Source of the DNA: an uncultured Negativicutes bacterium
GTDB lineage: Bacteria; Bacillota; Negativicutes; Acidaminococcales; Acidaminococcaceae
Assembly (NCBI GenBank): GCA_937926555.1
Contig: CALAZX010000166.1
Location: 1 to 15,765, forward strand
Reading direction: 5' to 3'
Length of the DNA stretch: 15,765 nucleotides
Position 1 is the stretch's first letter; every line of letters starts with the position of its first letter. The notes beneath the pieces were generated by a model. The model searched no databases. It had not been told where the DNA came from and worked only from the letters and a program-made list of their open reading frames with translations. Position numbers and translations under genes: made by a program. Positions 1-7,069 of the stretch are shown here, one piece after another.

Positions 1-6
1 TTGATT

Positions 7-12
7 GGAGGA
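7..12 (+). promoter_or_regulatory. Ribosome binding site of the TonB-dependent receptor
   Basis: GGAGGA lies 8 bases before the ATG at 21 and fixes this start; the other nearby ATG (13-15) is out of frame. The promoter and any Fur or vitamin control site lie outside the window. Confidence 0.75.
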
Positions 13-20
13 ATGACATT

Positions 21-2264
21 ATGTCAAAAAACAGAACCATGGGAATGCTGATGGCTTCCCTCATCTGCGGCAGCATGCTGGCCGCTCCGGTGGCAGGTTT
101 CGCCGCTGACAACGGTCTGGCCGAGTTCAATCTGGACCAGATGGTTGTCACCGCCACCCGTACACTGAAGGACATCCAGGAGGTGCCTTCCAGCATCAGC
201 GTGGTGACCGCGAAAGACATCGAGGAGCAGAACGTGACCAACGTCCGTGACGCCATCGCCCAGCTGCCCGGCGTATACATGGACCGGAAGGCCGAGAGCG
301 GCATCATGATCCGCGGCTTCGACGCCAAGGACATCCTGATCCTGGTGGACGGCCAGCAGTACAACAGCACCTATAACAGCGACCTGGACTTCGGCGACAT
401 CCCCATCAGCAACGTGGAGCGTATCGAAGTGCTCCGCGGCGCCGCATCTTCCATCTATGGCGGCCATGCGGTGGGCGGCGTGGTGAACATCACCACCAAG
501 GACGCTGTGGAGAAAGGCACCCACGGCACCGTGACCCTGTCCCGGGGCAGCCACAAGACCTGGAAGAAATCTGTGAACCTGGACACCAAGGCCACGGACA
601 AGGTATCCTTCGGCGCCGGCTACGAGGACCGCAAATCTGACGGTTTCCGCGGTTTCTACCGCAGTGCCAAGGCGGACAAGAAAGCCACTGCGGCAGGCAA
701 GTTCGACGCCACCGCCAACTTGCCCCAGCAGCAGGACGGCTACTATGTGTACGGCGGCCGCGGCACCAAAGCCTGGGGCCATGAGAGCTACAACGGCTAT
801 GTGAAATACAATTTCGATGAGAGCAAGTCCATCAAATACAGATATACCAAGACCAAGAGCTACTACCGTTACCAGGATCCTTTCACCTATGTGAAGGACA
901 GTGACGGGAACCCTGTCTATGACGGCCTGGTGAAAACCCAGAACGGGGACATCATCAAGCTTTCCACTGACAGATTCTACGGCTATCGGGGCGAGAGCGA
1001 CAAAAACCGTCATGTTGTGAGCTACTAGGACGAGGACAACGATTTCAACGTGATCTTCGGCTACTCCCATGACCGTTACAACGGCTTCACCTCCGCGGAC
1101 CTGCCGAAAGGCTACAAGGACATTGACTGGGAAGGCGCCGGCGACTACTCGAACCATCCGGAGAAGATCTACAACCTGGACATCACCAAAGCCTGGGATA
1201 ACGTGGGCGACCATACCATCCTGGTTGGCGCCAGCTTGAAACGGGACGAGATGGACCAGGAGCGCTATACCCTGAAACACTGGAAGGACAACAATTCCAA
1301 AGACAAGTTCTACGCCCATGACCAGGGCCGCGTGAAGAATGCTGCGCTGTTCATCCAGGACGAGTACAAACTGGCGGAGCCCGTGACCATGTATGCCGGC
1401 CTGCGCTATGACCATTTCAAGAAAGGCAGCGGCCATTTCTGGCAGGACAACGGCAGCAACAACTACGACTACTCTTCCAAGAGCCAGTCCTACAACGAGC
1501 TGAGCCCGAAACTGGCCTTCGACTTCAAGGCCGATGACAAGACCAACTTCTATGTGTCCTACGGCCACTCCTTCAACCCGCCTCCGCTGTACAAGGTATA
1601 CCGCTATGTGGATTACGGCGGAACCGGCGTCAATGTCTGGGCCAACCCGGACCTGGATCCCGAGACCTCCAACTCCTATGAGGTGGGCATGAAGAAGAAG
1701 ATCGGCCGGAAGACCAACCTGTCCCTGACCGGTTACTATGTGAAGACTTCCGACAAGATCGAGTATGTGACCTTCAAGGATCCCGCCACCGGCAAGAACG
1801 ACCATAAACAGTACGTGAACTACGGTGACGAGAAACGCAGAGGCGTCGAGTTCGAGCTGAAACAGAAATTCGACGACAAGTTCTCCGCCTACATCAACTA
1901 CGCATGGCAGCAGGGCAAGGTGTCCGCTCCTAAGCTGAAGGACTCCAACAAGAACGGTTATAACGACCTGCTGGACTACAGCGTGCCGAAACACCTGTTC
2001 CATGCCGGCATCAACTATACCCAGGACAGATGGAACGCGCTGCTGGACTGCCAGTATGTCAGCGCCCGCATGAACCCCCACGATCCCAGTGGCGAGTACG
2101 GTGCGGAGGACGCCTACTTCCTGATGAACACCGCCATCAACTACCAGATCGACAAGGACTTCACCCTGCAGTTCGCAGTGGACAACCTGCTGGACAAGAA
2201 GTACTTCTGCAGTGAGGCCTGTGACGGCAGAACCTACACCGTGGGCCTGCGCTACAACTTCTGA
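21..2264 (+). pseudogene. TonB-dependent outer-membrane receptor, interrupted by an in-frame TAG stop
   Basis: The reading frame would encode about 747 residues, a usual length for a TonB-dependent receptor, but a TAG at 1026-1028 ends it after residue 335. The same frame continues without any shift to TGA at 2262-2264. The ATG at 21 has a good ribosome binding site (GGAGGA, 7-12). Visible parts are a signal peptide (about residues 1-28), a TonB-box-like segment (DQMVVTATR, 39-47), a plug domain (about 50-160, with IRGF, LVDGQ, ERIEVLRG and GGVVNITTK), then a 22-strand-type barrel ending NLLDKKYF and a terminal Phe, as outer-membrane proteins do. Such receptors import siderophores, vitamin B12, haem or other scarce ligands using TonB energy; the ligand cannot be told here. 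The 335-residue product has the plug but only the start of the barrel. The downstream piece could restart at GTG 1050 but has no convincing binding site and no signal peptide, so neither half should work alone. A sequencing error or suppressed stop remains possible. Confidence 0.9.
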
Positions 2265-2502
2265 TAGAGATGAGACAACCCGCTCCGGCGGGATGACGTG
2301 ACGGACGCGGGGGCAGACGGTAAACTGCCCATGACGGGGAGGCTCCGGTGAGCGGACCTGCCGTCAGCCGCGGTTCCGGTTCACGATGGCCGGGCAGAGA
2401 AAGCGGATCCTACGGTCAACCTTCTGAATACACGGCAGGTTGACTGCGGGAGAAGAGATAAAAAATAGAGAAAAACGCTGTGAAGCGCCCGGGGAGAAGG
2501 CT
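2265..2502. other. Gene-free stretch after the receptor, with several inverted repeats
   Basis: No reading frame here has a ribosome binding site or a recognisable product. Small dyads are present: CCCGC/GCGGG (2279-2292), GGGCAG/CTGCCC (2311-2330), GTCAACC/GGTTGAC (2415-2444), CGCT/AGCG (2476-2487) and GGGAG/CTCCC (2492-2505). The last overlaps the 5' arm of the following terminator, so the two hairpins cannot both form. No known riboswitch class was recognised. Confidence 0.5.
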
Positions 2503-2537
2503 CCCGCCCTGTGACAGACAGGTGCGGGGGTCTTTTT
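2503..2537 (+). terminator. Probable intrinsic terminator after the receptor gene
   Basis: CCCGC-CCTGT (2503-2512) pairs with ACAGG-T-GCGGG (2518-2528), with one bulged T and a GACAG loop. It is followed by GGTC and five T residues (2533-2537). It lies about 240 bases after the receptor stop and before the biotin promoter. The gap between stem and T run makes it somewhat weaker than a canonical terminator. Confidence 0.6.
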
Positions 2538-2624
2538 CTGTCTCCGGGAAGGGAGGGGACGGGGCGTGGGGCCGTGCAGTATCTGCGGACGGTATGGACG
2601 TTTTCCGGTGTTTCTGTCAATTCA

Positions 2625-2655
2625 TGGTTAACCTGATGAAAATAACGGTTGACTT
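2625..2655. promoter_or_regulatory. Second, weaker BirA-like operator overlapping the bio promoter -35
   Basis: GTTAAC (2627-2632) and GTTGAC (2648-2653) are separated by 15 bases, the same core spacing as in the better site at 2683-2713. The left flank matches well (GGTTAACC); the right half reads GGTTGACTT and contains the promoter -35 hexamer TTGACT. If BirA binds here it would cover the -35 directly. The two dyad centres lie 58 bases apart. The right half departs from the consensus at three places, so this is a candidate only. Confidence 0.4.
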
Positions 2656-2677
2656 ATGTGCCGGAAATGCCTATAAT
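2649..2677 (+). promoter_or_regulatory. Sigma-A-type promoter of the bioDA operon
   Basis: TTGACT (2649-2654) is followed after exactly 17 bases by a perfect TATAAT (2672-2677). The start point should fall near 2683-2686, inside the downstream BirA-type operator. This leaves a leader of about 150 bases before bioD, with a small hairpin (GTCTG 2727-2731 with CAGAC 2743-2747 around TGGCGCCA). Confidence 0.85.
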
Positions 2678-2682
2678 CTTAA

Positions 2683-2713
2683 TTGTTAACTGAATATTTT
2701 TAAGGGTTAACGA
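2683..2713. promoter_or_regulatory. BirA operator (biotin repressor site)
   Basis: TTGTTAAC (2683-2690), 15 bases, then GTTAACGA (2706-2713) form an inverted repeat with one mismatch in the outer bases. It matches the TTGTTAAC...GTTAACAA type of biotin operator known from Gram-positive bacteria. It starts five bases after the -10 and covers the expected start point. Bound BirA with biotinyl-AMP would block initiation, so bioD-bioA would be off when biotin is plentiful. The birA gene is not in the window. Confidence 0.85.
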
Positions 2714-2833
2714 TTGCTGAACTTTGGTCTGACTGGCGCCAACAGACAGCAAACATACAGAATCGTTTTTTGAGCGAGGGATGAAGATACATTTCCCGAG
2801 CAGGAATATTCAAGGAGAAAGAGGGAATTTCAG

Positions 2834-3571
2834 GTGAAAGCATTTGGTATCACGGCGACAGATACGGAAATGGGCAAGACGGTTGTGACCGGCGCGCTGG
2901 CGGCGGCCCTGCGGTACAGGGGCATCACCCCGGGCATCTACAAACCGGTGGCTTCGGGCTGCGTGCGGATGGAGGGCGGCGAGCTGATCTCCACGGACGC
3001 GGAGTTCCAGATGAAATGCGCCGGCTATCCGGCGGAGAAACGGCTGGAGGTCATCCCGGTGGTGCTGGAGGCGGCACTGGCCCCGGCGGAGGCAAGCAAG
3101 CTGGAAGGCGTGGAGCTGGATCCGGTTTCCATGGTGGAACTGGGAAAGAAGTGCATCGACTCCCATGAGGTCACCGTGCTGGAAGGCATCGGCGGCATCA
3201 CCGCGCCGCTGACCGACGATTTCCTGGTGGTGGATTATTTCAAGGCCCTGGAGGTGCCGGTGCTCATCGTGGTGAAACCGGTGCTGGGCAACGTGAACCA
3301 TGCGGTGCTGACGGCATACTACTGCCAGCAGCACGGAATCCCGGTGCTGGGCTTCCTGGTGAACGGCTGGGACGAGGCCACCGCAGGGGACCTGGAGCGG
3401 GGCAACCTGTTCTACTACGAGAAACTCACTGGACTGCCGGTGCTGGGCAAACTGCCCCGGCTGGACGAGGAGACACTGAACAATCCCGAGAAACTGGCGG
3501 AAGCCGTAGAGAAGAATGTGGAGCTTGACAGAATACTGGAACTGGCAGGAGGAGTTAAAGGCAATGACTGA
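2834..3571 (+). CDS. bioD: Dethiobiotin synthetase (ATP-dependent)
   Basis: BioD closes the ureido ring of biotin in the cytoplasm: 7,8-diaminononanoate plus CO2 and ATP gives dethiobiotin. The 245-residue protein has the family P-loop (ATDTEMGKT, residues 8-16), the YKPVASG motif (36-42), an EGIGG segment (117-121), and a nucleotide-binding VNGWD (176-180). The length is a little above the usual 220-240. The start is GTG at 2834 with GAGGG (2821-2825) as ribosome binding site; no earlier in-frame start exists, and the P-loop excludes later ones. It is the first gene of the biotin operon, 150 bases below a BirA-controlled promoter, and its end overlaps bioA by 8 bases. The other biotin genes (bioF, bioB, early pimelate steps) are not here. 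Confidence 0.95.
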   Translation: MKAFGITATDTEMGKTVVTGALAAALRYRGITPGIYKPVASGCVRMEGGELISTDAEFQMKCAGYPAEKRLEVIPVVLEAALAPAEASKLEGVELDPVSMVELGKKCIDSHEVTVLEGIGGITAPLTDDFLVVDYFKALEVPVLIVVKPVLGNVNHAVLTAYYCQQHGIPVLGFLVNGWDEATAGDLERGNLFYYEKLTGLPVLGKLPRLDEETLNNPEKLAEAVEKNVELDRILELAGGVKGND

Positions 3572-4979
3572 ACCGAAAATCAACGCGACGAACAAATGGG
3601 AAGAACTTGACAAGAAATACATCTGGCATCCTTTCACCCAGATGAAGGGCTGGAGAGAGCAGCCCCAGATGGTGGTGGACCATGCCAAAGGCGTTTACAT
3701 CTACGATGTGGAGGGCAACGAGTACATGGACGGCAACTCCAGCCTGTGGGTGAACATCCACGGCCACAACCGTCCGGAGATCAAACAGGCCCTCATCGAC
3801 CAGGTGAACCAGGTGGAGCACAGCACCCTGCTGGGTCTGATTAACAAACCCTCCGCCGAGCTGGCCGAGAAACTGGTGGAAGTGACCCCGGAAGGCCTGA
3901 ATAAGGTGTTCTACTCCGATGACGGCTCCACCGCGGTGGAGGCTGCTGTGAAACTGGCTTTCCAGTACTGGAAATACAAAGGCAAACCGGCGAAAGAGGA
4001 TTTCATCCATCTGGGCGACTCCTATCACGGTGACACCATCGGCGCGGTGAGCGTGGGCAACGTGGAAATCTTCCACAAGTCCTTCAAGCCCCTGCTGTTC
4101 AAGAGCCATCACACCAGCTGCCCCTCCTACTACCACACCAACCTGCCGGTGAAGTCCGAGGAGGAGTTCCTGGACTACCTGCTGAAAGAGCTGGAGGATT
4201 ACCTGAAAGAGCATGCGGACCATACCGCCGCCATGATCATCGAACCGCTGTGCCAGTGCGCCGCAGGCATGCTGATGCAGCCGAAGGGATTCATCGCCGG
4301 CGTACGCCGCCTGACGGAGAAATACGAAGTGCTGCTGATCGCCGACGAGGTGGCTGTGGGCTTCGGCCGTACCGGCAAGATGTTCGCCTGTGAGAACGAG
4401 GGCGTGAAACCGGACATCATGTGCCTGTCCAAAGGCATCACCGCAGGCTACATGGCCCTGGGCGCCACCATCATCAGCGACGAGATCTACAATGAGTTCC
4501 TGGGTGAGCCCACTGAATACAAGACTTTCTTCCACGGCCATTCCTACACCGGCAACCAGCTGGCATGCTCCGTGGGCGTGGCCAGCCTGGAGATCTTCAA
4601 GAAGGATAAGGTCATCGAAGGCCTGCCTCCGAAAATCGCCGTGATCCAGCGCCATTTCGCCAAGATGGCGGAGATGGAGTTCGTGGGCGACGCCAGACAG
4701 TACGGCATGCTGGGCGGCATCGAGCTGATGGCGGACAAGGAGAAGAAAGTCCCCTTCGACCCGGCTCTGCAGGTTGCCGCAGGCATCTGCACCGCAGCAC
4801 GGAAATACGGCCTCATCATCCGGCCTATCGGCGACGTAATCGTGTTCATGCCTCCTCTGGTATCCACCGAGGAGGAGATCGACGAGATGCTGAACCGTCT
4901 GGAGAAGGCTATGGACGAGGTCTTCACCCAGCTGAAGAACAGGGAGAACACCGACTTCGACAGCCCCTGCGCCTTCTGA
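3564..4979 (+). CDS. bioA: Adenosylmethionine--8-amino-7-oxononanoate aminotransferase
   Basis: BioA is a PLP enzyme that converts 8-amino-7-oxononanoate (KAPA) to 7,8-diaminononanoate, the substrate of BioD; the amino donor is normally S-adenosylmethionine. From ATG 3564 the protein has 471 residues. It shows WHPFTQM near the N-terminus (21-27), the phosphate-binding YSDDGSTAVEAA (117-128), DEVAVGFGRTG with the Asp that contacts the PLP ring (D261), and SKGITAGYMALG with the Schiff-base lysine (K290). An upstream in-frame start (3516) would add 16 residues, but AGGAGGAG at 3547-3554, nine bases before ATG 3564, decides the start. The 8-base overlap with bioD implies translational coupling. 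Some Firmicute BioA proteins use lysine as donor; the sequence alone does not settle this. Confidence 0.95.
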   Translation: MTEPKINATNKWEELDKKYIWHPFTQMKGWREQPQMVVDHAKGVYIYDVEGNEYMDGNSSLWVNIHGHNRPEIKQALIDQVNQVEHSTLLGLINKPSAELAEKLVEVTPEGLNKVFYSDDGSTAVEAAVKLAFQYWKYKGKPAKEDFIHLGDSYHGDTIGAVSVGNVEIFHKSFKPLLFKSHHTSCPSYYHTNLPVKSEEEFLDYLLKELEDYLKEHADHTAAMIIEPLCQCAAGMLMQPKGFIAGVRRLTEKYEVLLIADEVAVGFGRTGKMFACENEGVKPDIMCLSKGITAGYMALGATIISDEIYNEFLGEPTEYKTFFHGHSYTGNQLACSVGVASLEIFKKDKVIEGLPPKIAVIQRHFAKMAEMEFVGDARQYGMLGGIELMADKEKKVPFDPALQVAAGICTAARKYGLIIRPIGDVIVFMPPLVSTEEEIDEMLNRLEKAMDEVFTQLKNRENTDFDSPCAF

Positions 4980-5038
4980 TAAACACAGACCGGATTTACA
5001 ACAGGTGACAATGCGGGCCGCCCCGATCATGGAAAAAA

Positions 5039-5097
5039 CGGCGGAAGAGCAGACCGCCGGAATCTGACCCTTCGGCGCAGCGGCCGGAGGGTTTTTT
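5039..5097 (+). terminator. Terminator-like hairpin directly before the bioY ribosome binding site (possible attenuator)
   Basis: CCCTTCGG (5068-5075) pairs with CCGGAGGG (5084-5091), one G-T pair, followed by six T (5092-5097): a standard intrinsic terminator. The bioY ribosome binding site begins on the next base (5098). A first hairpin, CGGCGG (5039-5044) with CCGCCG (5054-5059), lies upstream. An alternative pairing, CGCCG (5055-5059) with CGGCG (5073-5077), would break both. It may simply end the bioDA message, or it may gate read-through into bioY. Confidence 0.7.
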
Positions 5098-5109
5098 GGA
5101 GGAGATCAA

Positions 5110-5763
5110 ATGCAGAACAAACGCTTACGGAATCATATACTCTGTGCTATTTTCACCGCGCTCATCGCAATCGGCGCCTTTATCCGCGTGCCGGTGCCGG
5201 TAGTGCCCTTCACCCTGTCCTTCCTGTTCACCACCCTGGCGGGCCTCCTGCTGGGACCCCGTCTGGGTGCGTTGAGCGTAGCCATCTATGTGGTGCTGGG
5301 CCTGATGGGCGTGCCTGTCTTCGTGGAAGGCGGCGGCCCCGGTTACATCCTGAAACCCAGCTTCGGCTACCTCATCGGCTTCGCCCTGGGCGCCTACGTG
5401 TCCGGCTGGTTCGCCCGGAAAGAGGTGCGGCCCACCTTCAAGACACTGTTCATCGGCAACTTCCTGAACCTGATGGTGGTGTACGGCTGCGGCATGGTCT
5501 ATGTGTACTTCATCTCCAGCGTGTACCTGGGCAAGCCCATCGGACTGTGGCCCCTGTTCCTGTACTGCTTCCTGCTGGCGGTGCCCGGCGACGCGGTGCT
5601 CTGCGTCCTGGCGGCCATGCTGGGAACCCGGCTGATCCCTCTGATCGGCATGATCCGGAAGAAACGGGAGGATATGACCGAGGAGGAGCGGCTGGCGGAG
5701 GACCGTGGCGCTCTGGAGGACAGCGGCGTTGTGGCCTGCCGGGAAGGCGGACCCGAATCCTGA
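5110..5763 (+). CDS. bioY: Biotin transporter BioY (ECF-type substrate-binding subunit)
   Basis: BioY is the membrane S-component that binds biotin; it works with the energising EcfA/EcfT module, which is not encoded here. The protein has 217 residues and about six hydrophobic segments. It shows the family features RVPVPVVPFTL (26-36), LLGPRLGALSVAIYVVLGL (47-65), GVPVF, the glycine-rich EGGGPGYIL and PSFGYLIGFALGAY. The SD GGAGGAG (5098-5104) sits five bases before the ATG. Residues 183-217 form a charged, probably cytoplasmic tail (KKREDMTEEERLAED and on), longer than in the typical 180-195-residue BioY. It lies 130 bases after bioA behind a terminator-like hairpin; no separate promoter was found in the gap, so it probably depends on read-through from the bio promoter. 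Confidence 0.92.
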   Translation: MQNKRLRNHILCAIFTALIAIGAFIRVPVPVVPFTLSFLFTTLAGLLLGPRLGALSVAIYVVLGLMGVPVFVEGGGPGYILKPSFGYLIGFALGAYVSGWFARKEVRPTFKTLFIGNFLNLMVVYGCGMVYVYFISSVYLGKPIGLWPLFLYCFLLAVPGDAVLCVLAAMLGTRLIPLIGMIRKKREDMTEEERLAEDRGALEDSGVVACREGGPES

Positions 5764-5812
5764 CCCTGAACCGTGTTCCGGCGGTATACCGGATTGAAAG
5801 CAGAAGAGACGG

Positions 5813-5845
5813 CAGCGGACCTTGTGTCCGCTGTTTTTCTTTTTG
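5813..5845 (+). terminator. Intrinsic terminator after bioY
   Basis: A perfect 8-bp stem, CAGCGGAC (5813-5820) and GTCCGCTG (5826-5833), with a CTTGT loop, is followed by TTTTTCTTTTT. It closes the biotin block and separates it from rapZ. Confidence 0.93.
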
Positions 5846-6007
5846 CAGAAAGAGTGGGGACAAGGGAGAAAACGGTGGCATGGGAAAGACGGTACGTGGA
5901 GAGCGGGTGCCGGGAAAAAGTGGTGCCGGAGCCGGGATGGAAGGGCCGGGACAATGGTGAAGTTTTTGGAGAGTTTCCCCGAAGCCTGGCAGGGGAGAGC
6001 CGTTCTA
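5846..6007. other. Gene-free spacer between bioY terminator and rapZ promoter
   Basis: Purine-rich, GC-rich spacer. Short frames run through it, for instance from ATG 5880, but none has a ribosome binding site or a recognisable product. Nothing else is seen. Confidence 0.5.
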
Positions 6008-6016
6008 TGGTATAAT
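6008..6016 (+). promoter_or_regulatory. Extended -10 promoter of the rapZ operon
   Basis: TGGTATAAT combines a perfect TATAAT (6011-6016) with the TG extension one base upstream. No good -35 is found 16-18 bases before it, as is common for extended -10 promoters. It would give a leader of about 125 bases with small hairpins, for example GAGAC/GTCTC (6106-6118). Confidence 0.65.
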
Positions 6017-6148
6017 GGAGAATATCAGCTGTATATGACCGTACCCGGTTTCTCCGGGGCGGAAAGGCCTCCGGGAGGACTGGGAGAATCCCGGGGAATC
6101 ATAGAGAGACGATGTCTCGGAACTGACTGAAGACAGGAGGGAGACAAG

Positions 6149-7015
6149 ATGGAACAAAGCCGATTTCTTATCATCACCGGTATGTCCGGCGCGGGGAAAT
6201 CCCAGGTGCTCCACACACTGGAGGACCTGAACTATTTCTGCGTGGACAACCTGCCGGTGATGCTGATACCTAAATTCGCCGAGCTCTGCGCACAGACGCC
6301 GGGCCGCGACACCGCCATGGTGGTGGACATCCGCGGAGGCAATTTCCACGAGAAGTTCCCCGGGGTGCTGGCGGAGCTGAAAAAGGAAGGCTTCCACTAT
6401 GAGCTGCTGTTCCTGGATGCGGATGACAAGTCGCTGATCCGCCGTTACAAGGAGACGAGACGCCGCCATCCCATGGAGAAGGGACGTCTGAACCTGGCCG
6501 CCAGCGTGGCCATGGAGCGGAAGTGCCTGGCCAATATCAGGGCCAAGGCGGACGACGTGATCGACACTAGCGAGCGGACCATCGCGGAGCTGAAGGAGAT
6601 CATCTGCCGCAAGTATGTCACCGGACAGAATGCGGGCAAGATGCTGATTGTGGTGCAGTCTTTCGGATTCAAGCACGGACTGCCGCTGGACAGCGACGTG
6701 GTGCTGGATGTGCGGTTCCTGCCCAATCCGTTCTACCTGCCGGAACTGAAGCATCTCACCGGCTGCGACCTGCCGGTGCAGGAATACCTGGACCAGTTCC
6801 CCCAGTCGGCGGAATATCTGGCGAAAGAGTGCGACCTGCTGGATTTCCTGCTCCCCCAGTACGAGGAGGAGGGGAAGAGCCAGCTGGTGATCAGCGTGGG
6901 CTGCACCGGCGGCCAGCACCGCTCTGTCTATATCGCCAACAAGATCTACGACTACCTGCGGGGCAAGGACCAGTATGTTGAGCTGGTCCACCGCGACCTG
7001 AGCAAGAAAGTCTGA
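6149..7015 (+). CDS. rapZ: RNase adapter / nucleotide-binding protein RapZ (YvcJ family)
   Basis: The family is a cytoplasmic P-loop protein. In E. coli RapZ senses glucosamine-6-phosphate and guides decay of the small RNA GlmZ; in Bacillus YvcJ binds and hydrolyses GTP/ATP and affects competence. The 288-residue product has the usual length, a Walker A motif GMSGAGKS (11-18), the following YFCVDNLP (29-36), and the C-terminal signature CTGGQHRS (252-259) with VHRDLSKK at the end. ATG 6149 follows AGGAGGG by seven bases. It is the first gene of the conserved rapZ-yvcK-whiA cluster of Gram-positive bacteria, 54 bases before yvcK. Whether it acts on RNA in this organism is unknown. Confidence 0.95.
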   Translation: MEQSRFLIITGMSGAGKSQVLHTLEDLNYFCVDNLPVMLIPKFAELCAQTPGRDTAMVVDIRGGNFHEKFPGVLAELKKEGFHYELLFLDADDKSLIRRYKETRRRHPMEKGRLNLAASVAMERKCLANIRAKADDVIDTSERTIAELKEIICRKYVTGQNAGKMLIVVQSFGFKHGLPLDSDVVLDVRFLPNPFYLPELKHLTGCDLPVQEYLDQFPQSAEYLAKECDLLDFLLPQYEEEGKSQLVISVGCTGGQHRSVYIANKIYDYLRGKDQYVELVHRDLSKKV

Positions 7016-7069
7016 GCGGCGACGGCTGCAGGATCTGAATGATATGCGTGTATTGATAAAGGAGCTTTT

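Noticed and set aside
24..2081. 685-residue open frame on the minus strand across the receptor gene
   Set aside because: It is a shadow frame caused by GC-rich codon use. It is low-complexity (Val, His, Gly, Gln), has no recognisable domain, and the plus strand encodes a clear receptor.
2300..2335. Cobalamin riboswitch-like string on the minus strand (CTGCCCCCGC)
   Set aside because: The flanking conserved boxes of that riboswitch are missing and the element would point into the 3' end of the receptor gene.
2781..2837. 18-codon upstream frame whose TGA overlaps the bioD GTG
   Set aside because: The overlap is suggestive of coupling, but GAGGG lies directly against its ATG with no spacing, and the peptide shows no pattern such as a run of regulatory codons.
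4990..5015. Possible BirA operator before bioY (TTTACAACAGGTGACAA)
   Set aside because: Each half is partly similar to a BirA half-site but they are in the wrong orientation and spacing; no dyad of the kind seen at 2683-2713 is present.
5773..6130. Overlapping short plus-strand frames between bioY and rapZ
   Set aside because: They cross a terminator and a promoter, have no ribosome binding sites and no recognisable product.
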